56,886 bases of DNA from an uncultured Dehalococcoidia bacterium (GTDB taxonomy: Bacteria > Chloroflexota > Dehalococcoidia > Lucifugimonadales > Australimonadaceae): NCBI GenBank assembly GCA_937901475.1, contig CALGTL010000020.1, forward strand, positions 1 to 56,886, in the 5' to 3' direction. This document shows positions 17,343-27,495 of this stretch, in pieces. Under the pieces are notes generated by a model. That model had not been told where the DNA came from. It saw only the letters and a list, made by a program, of their open reading frames with translations, and did no database searches. A program made the translations under genes and the position numbers. Every line of letters starts with the position of its first letter. Position 1 is the first letter of the stretch.

Positions 17343-19052
17343 ATGCCCACTCAACCTAGTCACCCTTTGAAGAAACACTCTGCCGAGATGACCGATGGAC
17401 CATCTCGCGCTCCGGCGCGGGCAATGCTGAAGGCTATTGGTTTTACGGACGAGGATTTGGCAAAGCCAATCATCGGCGTGGCGACCACATGGATTGAGAC
17501 AATGCCTTGCAATTACAACCAGCGAGAGCTAGCGCAGTATGTGAAGGAAGGTATTCGGCAAGCGGGCGGCACACCGATGGAGTTCAATACTATTTCTGTT
17601 TCCGATGGTGTGACGATGGGAACCGAAGGTATGCGCGGGTCGCTGGTTAGCCGCGAGGTCATCACTGATTCAATTGAAGTGGTCGCGCGTGGACATTCAT
17701 TCGATGGATTGGTGGTATTGGTAGGCTGCGATAAGACATTGCCCGCCGGGGCAATGGCGTTAGCTCGCTTAAATCTGCCAGGATTGGCTTTCTACAACGG
17801 CTCAATCGCGCCAGGGCGCCTAGATGGCAAAGACCTGACGGTTTTAGACGTGTTTGAGGCGGTCGGAGCTCATGGCGCTGGCAAAATAGATGACGCGCGC
17901 TTGAAGGCAGTTGAGGACGCAGCGTGTCCCGGTGCGGGCGCATGTGGTGGTCAGTTCACGGCGAATACGATGGCAATGGCGCTTGAATTCTTGGGCATCA
18001 GCCCAGCGGGCGCGAATGCGGTGCCAGCGTTGGGCAAGTCCAAGGCAGAGGAGGCCCGTAAGGCTGGCCGCCTGGTGATGGAACTACTGGAACAAGACAT
18101 TAAGCCTCGCGACATCATGACCCGAGATGCTTTTGAGAATGCAATCTCGGGGGTTGCGGCGACGGCGGGCTCAACCAATGCCGTGCTGCATATGTTGGCG
18201 ATTGCACGCGAGGCAGGCGTCGAACTGTCTATTGATGATTTTGACACGATTTCTTGGAATACCCCGATTGTGGCAGATATGAAGCCTGGCGGTCAGTACG
18301 TTGCAGAGGATTTGTACAACGCTGGTGGCTATGGACTGGTGTCCAAGCAGATATTGGCTGGCGAGCGAGGTCATGCGGATGCAGTGAACGTTGACGGGGG
18401 TACGTTTGGGAGTATTGCGGCGAGTGTTGTGGCGACGGCAGATCAGAAGGTTGTTGTGGATATCGAGAAGCCAATCAAAAACAACGGGGGCATTGCGATT
18501 CTGCGCGGGAATCTGGCACCTGATGGTTGCGTGGTGAAACTGGCAGGGCATGACCGCGATTATCACCGAGGGCCGGCGAAGGTATTCGAACGCGAAGAAG
18601 ATTGCTTTGCGGCTGTCCAGTCCGGGCAGATAAAACCCGATGACGTGGTGGTTATCCGCTATGAGGGGCCGGTTGGCGGGCCGGGGATGCGTGAGATGTT
18701 GGGCGTTACGGCGGCAATCGTGGGCGCTGGATTGAGCGACGATGTGGTGCTAATCACGGACGGTCGCTTCTCTGGCGCTACGCATGGATTCATGGTGGGC
18801 CACATGTCACCTGAAGCTGCACTGGGTGGCAATATCGCTTTTGTGAAGGACGGCGACCAGATCGTTCTGGACGTGGTAGCTCGTAGGCTCGATTTGGATA
18901 TCTCTGCTGAGGAATTGGCGAAGCGTAAGGAAGGCTGGACTGCACCTGCGCCACGCTACACGACGGGAGTGTTTTCCAAATATGCGAAGAGCGTGTCTTC
19001 AGCGAGCGAGGGAGCAATCACCAGCCCAGGCCTTCCAGGTAGTATCTGGTAG
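17343..19052 (+). CDS. ilvD: Dihydroxy-acid dehydratase
   Basis: A 569-residue Fe-S dehydratase of valine, leucine, isoleucine and pantothenate-precursor synthesis that turns 2,3-dihydroxyisovalerate into 2-oxoisovalerate. The three cluster cysteines are visible: Cys56 (MPCNYNQRE), Cys129 (GCDKTLPAG) and Cys201 in [16 protein letters not shown]. The C-terminal [12 protein letters not shown] and [11 protein letters not shown] motifs are intact. The ATG has AAGGAG 6 bases upstream. Monocistronic. Its product feeds PanB, whose gene lies at 45438-46283. Confidence 0.96.
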   Translation: MPTQPSHPLKKHSAEMTDGPSRAPARAMLKAIGFTDEDLAKPIIGVATTWIETMPCNYNQRELAQYVKEGIRQAGGTPMEFNTISVSDGVTMGTEGMRGSLVSREVITDSIEVVARGHSFDGLVVLVGCDKTLPAGAMALARLNLPGLAFYNGSIAPGRLDGKDLTVLDVFEAVGAHGAGKIDDARLKAVEDAACPGAGACGGQFTANTMAMALEFLGISPAGANAVPALGKSKAEEARKAGRLVMELLEQDIKPRDIMTRDAFENAISGVAATAGSTNAVLHMLAIAREAGVELSIDDFDTISWNTPIVADMKPGGQYVAEDLYNAGGYGLVSKQILAGERGHADAVNVDGGTFGSIAASVVATADQKVVVDIEKPIKNNGGIAILRGNLAPDGCVVKLAGHDRDYHRGPAKVFEREEDCFAAVQSGQIKPDDVVVIRYEGPVGGPGMREMLGVTAAIVGAGLSDDVVLITDGRFSGATHGFMVGHMSPEAALGGNIAFVKDGDQIVLDVVARRLDLDISAEELAKRKEGWTAPAPRYTTGVFSKYAKSVSSASEGAITSPGLPGSIW

Positions 19053-19094
19053 CTGGGTTTGTCTGGTCATAATGATGATTTGCTATCCCCTGCG

Positions 19095-19123
19095 TTGACT
19101 TACCGTTAAGCGGCGTGTAATCA
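19095..19123 (+). promoter_or_regulatory. Sigma-70-type promoter for the 27-residue ORF
   Basis: TTGACT (19095-19100), a 17-base spacer, and TAATCA (19118-19123). The predicted start lies about 25 bases before the small ORF. The promoter is close behind the ilvD stop. Confidence 0.55.
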
Positions 19124-19153
19124 CCCGAAGACCGCGAGGTAAAAGGAAGCACA

Positions 19154-19237
19154 ATGTTACGCAAAATCCTTGTGATTATTGGCGTGATCTGGACCGTGAA
19201 TAAGATACGCAGGTCAAAGACGAGCTCGACAAGGTAA
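19154..19237 (+). CDS. Candidate 27-residue membrane microprotein
   Basis: An ATG frame of 27 codons plus TAA, with AAAGGA 6 bases upstream and a promoter-like TTGACT-17-TAATCA before it. The peptide starts MLRKILVIIGVIW, a short hydrophobic helix behind a basic N-terminus, and ends with a strongly basic tail rich in Arg, Lys, Ser and Thr. This is the layout of a small single-pass inner-membrane protein. It has no recognised family. The evidence is promoter, ribosome-binding site and peptide design only. Confidence 0.45.
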   Translation: MLRKILVIIGVIWTVNKIRRSKTSSTR

Positions 19238-19315
19238 CGTGACGGCGATGGGCTGACCCATTGTGACAAGAGCCTATAGCGTGGTCGAGTTGGTGGTCGC
19301 TATGATCATACGACC

Positions 19316-20338
19316 ATGGAACTGTTACTTGTCGGTATGGGTGTTGTCGTTGGCTTGGTCTTGGGTTCTTTGATGGCGCGTTTGCGAGAACGGCCAGGAG
19401 ATTCAGGATTGCAAGCGGAGTTGGTTCGGAACGACTTATCGATTGTGCGCGAGAGCTTGGGACGTTTGGGCGATTTGGTGCAGCGCAACGGTAGCGAGGA
19501 CAAGGCTGGGTTCGTTGAGCTTTCGACGATTCTCCGCAATGTCGATTCACGCACGAACACCATGGCAAGTGCGCTAGGGAACAGTCGTGTTCGCGGCCAG
19601 TGGGGTGAGCGAGCAGCCGAGGATATTTTGCGCTCCGCAGGCTTCATCCAGGGCGTGAGCTATTTCAAGCAGCAGTTACTGGCTGACGGCTCTCGTCCCG
19701 ATTTTACGTTCCCGCTTCCTCGTGGCTACACGCTCAATATGGATGTGAAGTTTCCTCTCGAAAACTACGCTCGCCTAGTAGAAGCTAGTAGTGAGGCTGA
19801 TCGTGATAGTTTTGAGAAGGCGTTTTTGCGCGATGTGCGAGACCGTGTGAAGGAAGTTGCGAAGGGCTCTTACGCGGACCCCGCCGTAGGGACCGTGGAC
19901 TATGCATTGCTGTTCATTCCCAGTGAGAGCGTTTACGCGGAGATCAATCGGCTGGATTCCACATTCGTTGACACTGCGTTGTCACAGCGAGTGATCCCAT
20001 GCTCCCCTCTGACTTTGTTCGGTGTGCTCGCAGTGGTGCGGAAATCAGTGGAGAGTTTCTCGTTCCAACAGGCATCCGATGAGGTGCTGGTGGCGATGGA
20101 CCACTTCGAGCGGGAATGGCAGCGGTTCAGTGAGAGCTTCGCCGTCTTGGGCCGGCAGTTGGTAACTGTTCGTAGTACGTATGATCAGCTAGTAGGTGTT
20201 CGCGCCAGCAAACTAGATGAGCCACTGGCACAGCTAGCTACATTGCGTCGCGAAAGAGGAATTGCTTGCAGCCATGTTGCTGTAGATTCGATCTCGAATC
20301 AATCTAACCAACTGCACCCAGGCAATGATGAACCCTAG
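19316..20338 (+). CDS. rmuC: DNA recombination protein RmuC homologue
   Basis: A 340-residue RmuC-family protein. The N-terminal membrane anchor MELLLVGMGVVVGLVLGSL is followed by a shortened coiled-coil region and then the nuclease-like core: RGQWGERAAEDILRSAG, SRPDFTFPLP, MDVKFPLENY and DYALLFIPSESVY. RmuC limits inversions and is thought to act on DNA ends. A TATGAT box ends 9 bases before the ATG and there is no Shine-Dalgarno, which suggests a leaderless message. Confidence 0.9.
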   Translation: MELLLVGMGVVVGLVLGSLMARLRERPGDSGLQAELVRNDLSIVRESLGRLGDLVQRNGSEDKAGFVELSTILRNVDSRTNTMASALGNSRVRGQWGERAAEDILRSAGFIQGVSYFKQQLLADGSRPDFTFPLPRGYTLNMDVKFPLENYARLVEASSEADRDSFEKAFLRDVRDRVKEVAKGSYADPAVGTVDYALLFIPSESVYAEINRLDSTFVDTALSQRVIPCSPLTLFGVLAVVRKSVESFSFQQASDEVLVAMDHFEREWQRFSESFAVLGRQLVTVRSTYDQLVGVRASKLDEPLAQLATLRRERGIACSHVAVDSISNQSNQLHPGNDEP

Positions 20339-20418
20339 GGTGCGATTGAGGTAGCGTAACGAAGAATACTGTGTGCGTCAGGGCCTGTTTCTGATGGGAG
20401 CATGCGCTGCCAAAGGGC

Positions 20419-21594
20419 CTAGCCGATGAGGATGACACTGCGCTGGACAGGAGTGGTGACCTCTAGACCGGAAGGCCCGACGTGGAGATTAATCTCAGAA
20501 CGGACACCGAATTTGGGTAGATATACGCCTGGCTCAATAGTGAACCCTAGTCCGGGGAGGAAAGTACGGGTGTCGTGAGTTTCAATGCTATCGAGATTGA
20601 CTCCGCCGGAGTGAACCTGTTTTCCAAGGCTATGGCCTAACCGGTGAAGGAAATAGTCGCCGTAGCCAGCTTCAGTGATATAGCGGCGAGCGAGATCATC
20701 GACCTCCCAACCTTCGGCGTTCTGGCCAGAGGACAATCGTTCCCGTAGGAACTCCGTGGCAGCGTCACGACTATGTGTGACTACATCGAACACGTGCTGT
20801 CGATCTTCAGGGACGGTTGTACCGATATGGGCGACCCAGGTGATATCAGCATAGATTGCGTCCGGACCTTGCTCCTTGGCCCAAAGGTCGATAAGCACCC
20901 AGTCGCCAGGGGCGAATCGAGCGCTAGCTTCGAGCGTAGGCGAAAAATGTGGATCGGACGCGTGAGCGTTGGCGGCGACGACAGGCCCGTGATCGGTTGT
21001 CAGCCTGGCTTGGTTGAAGCGAGCCAAGATGTATTCGTGGATGTCGTGCTCCGTGACGCCTGCGGTGAGACGATTGCCTATCTCAGTGAAAGCATCGAGT
21101 ACGATGGCGCTGATGTGGTCTACTGCGCGCCGATGAGAAGCGAGGCCTTTTTCTGACCACCGCTGGGTGGCGTACTGCAAGAGCTCAGCCGATGAGACGA
21201 CCTCAACGCCCATTGACCGCACAACCTCGATAGTGCCAGCGTCCACCCGAGATGCACGTGGGACCTGGCGAAGGGGTGAGTATTCCATTGCGATGGTTTG
21301 CAGCGGCGAAAGAAAGGATTCGAGTTTATCGTGCACGTCTTGGAGGCTAATGTAGGTCTGGATGGATAGGCCGGTGCTAGGAACTTGGCCAGCATCGACC
21401 GCGCTCAGCAACATTATAGGTTTGACTCCGGGCTGAATAAGTAGGAAGACGGGGCGCGTGAGGAACCCCGAAGTTCGCACGAGGTCGGCGAATACAGGGT
21501 TCATGCCTTGGTAGTCGTAGACCAACCAGGCGTCGATGGTCGAGGTCTGGAGGAATGCTTCTGCCTGTTCGATTGGGGATAGTTGGCCGGGCAA
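20419..21594 (-). CDS. M24-family metallopeptidase (Xaa-Pro aminopeptidase-like)
   Basis: A 391-residue protein with an N-terminal creatinase-like domain and a C-terminal pita-bread peptidase domain. All five metal ligands appear in order: Asp in VLIDLWA, Asp in YADITW, His in HRLGHSLG, Glu in FTIEPGVYL and Glu in RSEINLHVG. It probably removes N-terminal residues before proline, although creatinase-like hydrolases share this fold. The start is TTG with AGGAG 5 bases upstream. Confidence 0.88.
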   Translation of the reverse strand: MPGQLSPIEQAEAFLQTSTIDAWLVYDYQGMNPVFADLVRTSGFLTRPVFLLIQPGVKPIMLLSAVDAGQVPSTGLSIQTYISLQDVHDKLESFLSPLQTIAMEYSPLRQVPRASRVDAGTIEVVRSMGVEVVSSAELLQYATQRWSEKGLASHRRAVDHISAIVLDAFTEIGNRLTAGVTEHDIHEYILARFNQARLTTDHGPVVAANAHASDPHFSPTLEASARFAPGDWVLIDLWAKEQGPDAIYADITWVAHIGTTVPEDRQHVFDVVTHSRDAATEFLRERLSSGQNAEGWEVDDLARRYITEAGYGDYFLHRLGHSLGKQVHSGGVNLDSIETHDTRTFLPGLGFTIEPGVYLPKFGVRSEINLHVGPSGLEVTTPVQRSVILIG

Positions 21595-21881
21595 TGTAAC
21601 TCCTATAGGTACCAGAATTCCTTCCGGTAGGCTTTGCAGATCTTTGAGCAGGGATTATTAAAGCGGCTTCCTGGTCTGTTTCGGCCAATTCGCTTGAGAG
21701 GTCACCCCCTGAGTTCTTGTGACCTTAGAGTGATGCGAACCCGCTCATCGGTACATTTTATGTGAGTGACATACCAAAGGTCATTCCGAGGATCTTTTGA
21801 AAGAACAATCACGGGAAGGCAGGCCCGCAGCCTTGGTTGCACCACCTCCCTCTCCTTGATTTGCTGATTGGTCGTGCCGAA

Positions 21882-22679
21882 CTAGGCGGAGAGTCCTTTT
21901 ATCTGGCCGCCATCTACAGCGATGTTCTGGGCGGTGATGAAACCGGCGCGGTCTGATGCAAGGAATGCGATAAGGTCTCCGAGTTCTGATGGGTCACCGA
22001 AGCGAGCAGCAGGGACGCTGGCAAGCCGGAAAGCCTCCTGCTCATCTATGGTGCGGTTATTGGCTGTGGCCTGCACAGCGATGACAGAGCGTAGTCGTTC
22101 TGTAGCGACGGAGCCGGGTAGTACATTGTTGACGGTGATGCCGTTTCCTGCGACCTCTTGGGCTAGCAGCTTCGAGTAAGAGGACAGTGCCGATCGGGCG
22201 ACAGTGGATAGGCCAAGTCGGTCCTCGGGCTCTTTGATTGCCTTGGAGAGCACGGCAATGATCCTGCCGTGGCCACGTTCAATCATACCGGGAAGGGCGA
22301 GCCTGTTCATGCGCATGGCACTGGAGAAATTAAGATCGAAAGCCGACTGCCATTGGTCATCGCTGAAGTCCATAAGCTCGCCTGCAGGTGGCCCCCCAAG
22401 GTTATTTATGACAATGTCGACCCGCCGCCACCGGGCGATGGTTTCATCGAACACACGCAGGATGTCTTTAGGATTGGAGAGGTCTCCAACGATATTGAGG
22501 ACGGCGCCCGCGTGGGTTTTAGCACGGAGTTTAGATGCGGCGGCTTCGAGCTCATCACCGTGTCGCGCGACAATGGTGACATGACTGCCTTCGCGTACCA
22601 GCGATTGGGCTACGGCTAACCCAATGCCCTTACTTGATCCGCCGACGATTGCAATTTTCCCGGTGAGACCTAAGTCCAC
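21882..22679 (-). CDS. Atypical short-chain dehydrogenase/reductase
   Basis: A 265-residue SDR fold. The cofactor motif is altered to GGSSKGIG, and the NNLGGPP and DGGQIKGL segments are conserved. The usual catalytic YxxxK is absent: the equivalent region reads LGLSTVARSALSSYSKLLA, so the active Tyr is missing or shifted. This fits the BKR-like SDR subgroup with incomplete catalytic tetrads. The start is GTG with AAGGA 7 bases upstream. The activity is uncertain. Confidence 0.8.
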   Translation of the reverse strand: MDLGLTGKIAIVGGSSKGIGLAVAQSLVREGSHVTIVARHGDELEAAASKLRAKTHAGAVLNIVGDLSNPKDILRVFDETIARWRRVDIVINNLGGPPAGELMDFSDDQWQSAFDLNFSSAMRMNRLALPGMIERGHGRIIAVLSKAIKEPEDRLGLSTVARSALSSYSKLLAQEVAGNGITVNNVLPGSVATERLRSVIAVQATANNRTIDEQEAFRLASVPAARFGDPSELGDLIAFLASDRAGFITAQNIAVDGGQIKGLSA

Positions 22680-23007
22680 ATTGAATTCCTTATTGCTGGC
22701 GCGAGTTGACTTATGCGTTCGCGGGGCATGTTACATCGCTCTGATTACGGGCGCTTGCCCTTGCCTAGTTTGTTGATGAGGTTGGTTACTTTGGTGGCGA
22801 CGCGAGTCCTAAATTTTAGACAAAACCCAATAGGTTTTCCTGATGAGAAATGACTGAACTATGGCTGCATTCGTGTTGGGTATGGTTACGGCTGGGCTCG
22901 GCGTCGAGAGTCAGTGTTCGCAATGGTTCATTCGTAGGTATTCTCAACTGAGTCCGTATTATCCACGTGCGTAGACGATGAGGCACCGCGGCCATTAACC
23001 TCGCGGC
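22680..23007. other. Divergent intergenic region
   Basis: It separates the atypical SDR (minus) from the DUF885 gene (plus). TAACCT (22996-23001) lies 6 bases before the plus-strand ATG and may be a leaderless -10 box. No start-containing conserved frame or RNA family was recognised. Confidence 0.4.
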
Positions 23008-24666
23008 ATGACTACACAAGGTGATTCTTCTGCCCGGCTTGCCGTGCTGGTTGAGCGTGTGCTTGACGAACGCTGGAAATTTTCGCCTGCTGAGGCGGCA
23101 TCTTCAGGGATTCACAGCTACGATGGAATTTTGCTCCCCGTGACGCTGGGGTCTATCCGTGTGCGAGTCGCTGAATTGCGTGCAGCGCAGGCAGATGGCG
23201 AAACAATTGCGCCTGATGGATTGAGTCCACAGGAGTTGTTCGACAAGGACTTGCTCCTGCTTGGGCTTCGCCACGAAATCTGGGAGTTGACTGAGAACCT
23301 CTCATTCCGGCGTGACCCGATGGTGCTTATGTGGCCACTCGAAGCGACTGCGTACATGGATCGGAATTACGCACCGATTGAGCAGCGGATGGCTTCGATG
23401 GCCAAACTGCTGCGGGCGGTACCGGCGTATCTGGATTCAGTTCGTGACCTACTGCAGCCTCCTTTCGCTAAGCCGGTGCTGGGCCAAGCTATCGAGGCGT
23501 ATTCTGGTGTTGCAGGGTATTACCGCGGTGATGTGACCGAGTTTGCCGATGCCAACTTACCGATAGTTGCTGGCGTTGAAGTTATGCGAGCAGCGGAGGA
23601 TGCGGCAGAAGCTATTGATGTAATGGTTGCGTACTTGCGATCGCAAGAGAGTACGGCCAACGATGATTTCGCTATTGGTGCTGACCGCTACGCTACGATG
23701 TTGAGTCTAGGCGAGATGGTGAATATACCGCTGGCGCAGATTGAGGCTGTGGGGGAGCGTGAGTTGGCTCGTCACCAGGCCTTGGTTCGGGAAGCGGCGG
23801 AGCGCATCGCACCCGGAAAATCATTAGCGGATGCTATCGCTATCGTCACTAAGGATCACCCGGCCGCCGACAAGTTGATTGACGAAACGCGTGAAATGCT
23901 GGAGGAGATTCGCAGCTTCACTATCGACCACGATATCGCATCGGTGGTGTCTGAGGTTCGCGCTGCGGTGCGAGAGACTCCTGCTTTTATGCGCTGGGCG
24001 TTTGCCGCGATGGATGGCCCTGGGCCGTTCGAGGAAGTCGCGACGGAGTCGTTTTACTACGTGACTCCAGCCGAGACGTACTGGTCCGTCGAGCAGACGG
24101 AGCAGTGGCTTTCGAATTTCGGCTACGCTACGTTGAAAATCATCTCCATTCACGAGACTTACCCAGGCCATTACGTTCACTTTTTGCGGCACGCACAGGC
24201 ACCATCGGCGGTATCAAAGGTGTTTGGTGCCTATTCATTCTGGGAGGGCTGGGCGCACTACTGCGAGGAGATGTTCCTAGAGGCCGGTTATGGAAATGGG
24301 GATCCCAAGCTGCAACTTGCCATGGCGCAGGAGGCGCTGGTGCGAGTGTGTCGCTTGCTGTGCTCGTTGCGCATGCACACACGAGGGCAGACGTTGGCCG
24401 AATCGGAGAGGTTTTTCCAGGGACAGGCATTCATGGAGGAACTGCCTGCGAAGACGGAAGCGCTTCGAGGGACGTTCGACCCCGGGTACCTGAACTACAC
24501 CCTGGGGAAAATGCTTATCTATAAGCTACGGGCTGACTGGCAGGCTGAGCAGGGCTCTGCGTACTCGTTGAAAGCTTTTCACGATGAGCTGCTGAGCCAC
24601 GGTGGGCCGCCAGTGCTGTTGCTGCGTAAGTACATGTTACGGGCGGACGACGGCCTGCTTCTTTAG
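23008..24666 (+). CDS. DUF885-family putative metallopeptidase
   Basis: A 552-residue protein of the DUF885 family. The family zinc-site-like motif is HETYPGHYVHFL, followed by SFWEGWAHYCEEMFLEAGY, the expected second part of the site. DUF885 proteins are predicted gluzincin-like carboxypeptidases of largely unknown substrate. There is no signal peptide, so it is cytoplasmic. There is no Shine-Dalgarno; the -10-like box 6 bases before the ATG suggests a leaderless transcript. Confidence 0.85.
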   Translation: MTTQGDSSARLAVLVERVLDERWKFSPAEAASSGIHSYDGILLPVTLGSIRVRVAELRAAQADGETIAPDGLSPQELFDKDLLLLGLRHEIWELTENLSFRRDPMVLMWPLEATAYMDRNYAPIEQRMASMAKLLRAVPAYLDSVRDLLQPPFAKPVLGQAIEAYSGVAGYYRGDVTEFADANLPIVAGVEVMRAAEDAAEAIDVMVAYLRSQESTANDDFAIGADRYATMLSLGEMVNIPLAQIEAVGERELARHQALVREAAERIAPGKSLADAIAIVTKDHPAADKLIDETREMLEEIRSFTIDHDIASVVSEVRAAVRETPAFMRWAFAAMDGPGPFEEVATESFYYVTPAETYWSVEQTEQWLSNFGYATLKIISIHETYPGHYVHFLRHAQAPSAVSKVFGAYSFWEGWAHYCEEMFLEAGYGNGDPKLQLAMAQEALVRVCRLLCSLRMHTRGQTLAESERFFQGQAFMEELPAKTEALRGTFDPGYLNYTLGKMLIYKLRADWQAEQGSAYSLKAFHDELLSHGGPPVLLLRKYMLRADDGLLL

Positions 24667-24694
24667 GGAAGCTAGCCTGCTACTCTAGAGACCT

Positions 24695-25144
24695 ATGGAA
24701 GCAATAATTCTTTTCGGCGTGATCCTGCTGGTTTTGGGCTTGGCTTTCGCTGTGCCCATGGGGTACCTACGCGGCGAGATGATTGCGGATCGCGATGCGA
24801 GCGTGCTAGGGGCATCTATTTTGGTCTTGGGCCTGGGCACACTGAACGGCGTATTCGTTGCATGGTTCGTGACAATGGGAGAGATTGAAATACTGTTGTT
24901 GGCTTTTGGGTTAGCACCGCTAGCGGGAGGACTCATCGGTCTGCTTGTAGTCCGGAGGCGGGTGGTGGGCCTGGGCAGAATTGGATTTCTTTTGGCGTCA
25001 GTGGCTCTGACTCTTCTCGGCTTTCCTGGTTATTTTGCCCCTAACGTGGCTGTTTTTGTGACAGGCATTGCTGTACTCGCATTCGTTGGTGGTTTGTTGC
25101 CAAACCCACGGTCGTTGGCCCGCAAGCTCGACCCGCGCGTTTAG
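24695..25144 (+). CDS. Small multi-pass membrane protein of unknown function
   Basis: A 149-residue very hydrophobic protein with about five membrane segments (for example ILFGVILLVLGLAFAVPMGY and IGFLLASVALTLLGF) and a basic C-terminus. No family was recognised. TACTCT ends 8 bases before the ATG with no Shine-Dalgarno, so it may have its own leaderless promoter even though it follows the DUF885 gene by only 28 bases. Confidence 0.65.
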   Translation: MEAIILFGVILLVLGLAFAVPMGYLRGEMIADRDASVLGASILVLGLGTLNGVFVAWFVTMGEIEILLLAFGLAPLAGGLIGLLVVRRRVVGLGRIGFLLASVALTLLGFPGYFAPNVAVFVTGIAVLAFVGGLLPNPRSLARKLDPRV

Positions 25145-25264
25145 GCGTGACTTCATTCCTGGATCGGTACGACGGTCTAACGATAGGTAATCGGTTCCAC
25201 CGCGCTGTGTAACATTGCCAGATAGAATGCGCGAGTTTGATTCCCTGTACTTGAGGTGCCTGCT

Positions 25265-26509
25265 ATGCCCGGTCCACTCGCCGGCCTGACTGTTCTTGAT
25301 CTGACCCGCATTCTGTCGGGTCCTTTCTGTACGATGCTACTCGCTGATTTCGGCGCTGATGTAATCAAAATTGAGCAACCGGAAGTGGGCGACCCTGCCA
25401 GAGGCAATGGGCCTTTTTTGACGACGGATGCCGATGGAAACCAGGTAGCCGCTACAGGGCAAGGACCAGGGGCGTTCAGCTCGTATTTCATGAGTATCAA
25501 TCGCAATAAGCGTTCGGTCGCAATTGACCTAACGAAGCCGAAAGGCGCAGCGTTGCTGCTGGACCTTGTGGGGCGAGCAGATGTGCTGGTAGAGAATTTT
25601 CGACCAGGGACGATGGAAAAATTTGGACTGGGGTACGAGACCCTGCAGGCATGCAATCCTCGATTGGTGATGGCATCCATCTCGGGGTTTGGTCAGTCGG
25701 GCCCGTACGCCTCCCGCCCTGCGCTGGATGTCATTGTGCAGGGAATGGGCGGAATGCTCAGTATCACGGGAGAGCCTGGTCGGGGCCCGGTACGGCCTGG
25801 TGCGAGCATCGGTGATATCACGGCGGCGCTGTTCACGACTGTTGCTATCCAGGGCGCACTGCTGGAGCGTGAGAAGTCCAATAAGGGACAGTACATCGAT
25901 ATTTCCATGCTCGATTGCCAGGTGGCAATCATGGAGAATGCATTCACTCGCTACTTCACGCTGGGGGAAATTCCAGAACGAATCGGCACTCGGCATCCGA
26001 GCTCGACGCCTTTCCAGGCATTCAAGACTGCAGATGGACATCTAGTAGTGGCAATTATGGGGGGGTCGACGGAGATGTGGCCGTTGTTTTGCGCAGGCAT
26101 TGAGCATCCGGAATTGATCGACGACGAGCGCTACCAGTCCGGTTGGGGACGTACGCAAAACTACGATGAACTGATTCCTATAATTGAAGAGGCTTTGTTG
26201 CAGCAGACCAACGAGTATTGGGTGGAGCTGCTGAGTGGTATGGGCATCCCGGTAGGGCCGGTGCAAAACATTGCCGAAGTAGCTCAAGACCCACAGGTGA
26301 ATGAGAGAGGTATGTTTGTGGAGATAGATCATCCGACGCTGGGGCCAGTCCGTTTCGCGGGCAACCCAATTAAGCTTTCTCGTACACCAACAGTTACTTC
26401 AAGCAGCCCACCGGACTTGGGGGAGCATTCGGTCGAAGTGTTGGTTCAACAGTTGGGGCTGACAAACACTCAAGTGGCCGAGCTGGTTGCCGATGGGATT
26501 GTGTCCTAA
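25265..26509 (+). CDS. Family III CoA transferase (CaiB/BaiF-like)
   Basis: A 414-residue enzyme that moves CoA between carboxylic acids. N-terminal LDLTRILSGPFCTMLLADFGADVIKIE, then SINRNKRSVAIDL, ENFRPGTMEKFGL and GQYIDISMLDCQVA (holding the family catalytic Asp) are all diagnostic. TGAGG lies 8 bases before the ATG at 25265; a GTG 9 bases earlier is less likely. TAGAAT at about 25223 is a promoter candidate. The stop overlaps the downstream transporter start by 1 base. The substrate is unknown. Confidence 0.92.
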   Translation: MPGPLAGLTVLDLTRILSGPFCTMLLADFGADVIKIEQPEVGDPARGNGPFLTTDADGNQVAATGQGPGAFSSYFMSINRNKRSVAIDLTKPKGAALLLDLVGRADVLVENFRPGTMEKFGLGYETLQACNPRLVMASISGFGQSGPYASRPALDVIVQGMGGMLSITGEPGRGPVRPGASIGDITAALFTTVAIQGALLEREKSNKGQYIDISMLDCQVAIMENAFTRYFTLGEIPERIGTRHPSSTPFQAFKTADGHLVVAIMGGSTEMWPLFCAGIEHPELIDDERYQSGWGRTQNYDELIPIIEEALLQQTNEYWVELLSGMGIPVGPVQNIAEVAQDPQVNERGMFVEIDHPTLGPVRFAGNPIKLSRTPTVTSSSPPDLGEHSVEVLVQQLGLTNTQVAELVADGIVS

Positions 26510-27441
26510 TGCTTGGGGTTGCGCTGGCGCTAATTTCATCGCTTAGCTTCAGCTTGAATTCAGTGATGGCGCGTCGCGGCCTAGCAAGAGCTACGGCTTC
26601 GGCAGGCGCTTTCGTAACGGTGCTTTTGGGCGTGCCCTTGTTCTTGGGAGCATCGTTGGCAACAGGGCAGTTGTTCAACGCTGGGGATATTGCATTACGT
26701 GGCTACATATTGCTTTCGGCGGCAGGGGTGCTGCATTTTGGCGTGGGACGCTATTTCAACTATCGAGCTGCTTCGTCGATAGGAGCTACCCGCGCGGCAT
26801 CGGTCCAGGCGTTGACGGTGCCCTATGCGGTATTAATTGCATTCGTGTTCTTGGGGGAAACGATTTCAGGAATCATGGCATTTGGCATCGTGCTAATCAT
26901 CATCGGGCCGACAATCATGGTGCAGAGGAACTCGAAGACTTCACCCCCTCCACCGAGCGGACGGTCTATCAGCGAGCAGGAGCCCCCCTTCCAGCTTAGG
27001 CAGGTGGAGGGTTACCTATCAGCGTTCGCTACGATCGGCGCTTACGGGACGAGCCCAATCCTAATCAGGGCAGCGTTAGGGGATATCGAAGGGGTGGCAA
27101 TTTTCGGCGGCTTAGTCGCTTACTCGGCAGCAGCGGCAGTGCTGGTTCTCACACTGGTTCACCCAGCACGGCGCGGGCTAATCGCGGCGATGCATCCGTC
27201 CACGGTGCGTTTGTTCCTGAGTGCAGGAACATTTGTGTTTTTGGCGCAAATGTTCAGATTTATGGCCCTGGCTGTCGCTCCCGTGGCGGTCGTTACGCCG
27301 CTGATGCGTACAGGCGCTGTGTTCACATTGATTTTCTCCTGGACACTGAATCGTCACCTTGAGGTAATTAACCTGCGCGTAGTGATGGGCATCTTGCTTT
27401 CAGTGAGCGGCGCTGTCCTCTTGGCAGTCTTCGGGTCATAG
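26509..27441 (+). CDS. DMT-superfamily (EamA) transporter
   Basis: A 310-residue protein with two EamA repeats and about ten membrane helices. The first repeat ends with YAVLIAFVFLGETISGIMAFG, the pattern before helix 5 in this family, and the second with VMGILLSVSGAVLL. It is coupled to the CoA transferase by TAATG. It may move the acid or a product handled by that enzyme, which is inference from context. Confidence 0.85.
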   Translation: MLGVALALISSLSFSLNSVMARRGLARATASAGAFVTVLLGVPLFLGASLATGQLFNAGDIALRGYILLSAAGVLHFGVGRYFNYRAASSIGATRAASVQALTVPYAVLIAFVFLGETISGIMAFGIVLIIIGPTIMVQRNSKTSPPPPSGRSISEQEPPFQLRQVEGYLSAFATIGAYGTSPILIRAALGDIEGVAIFGGLVAYSAAAAVLVLTLVHPARRGLIAAMHPSTVRLFLSAGTFVFLAQMFRFMALAVAPVAVVTPLMRTGAVFTLIFSWTLNRHLEVINLRVVMGILLSVSGAVLLAVFGS

Positions 27442-27495
27442 TGTACTGCGAGACAGGCTGTCTATCTCAGGAACTTCGCCTTTTGGACTATAGTT

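Noticed and set aside
21699..21725. Inverted repeat AGGTCAC...GTGACCT in the intergenic region before the M24 gene
   Set aside because: 7 bp with a 13-base spacer and no placement relative to a promoter; possible operator, but too weak to list as a feature.
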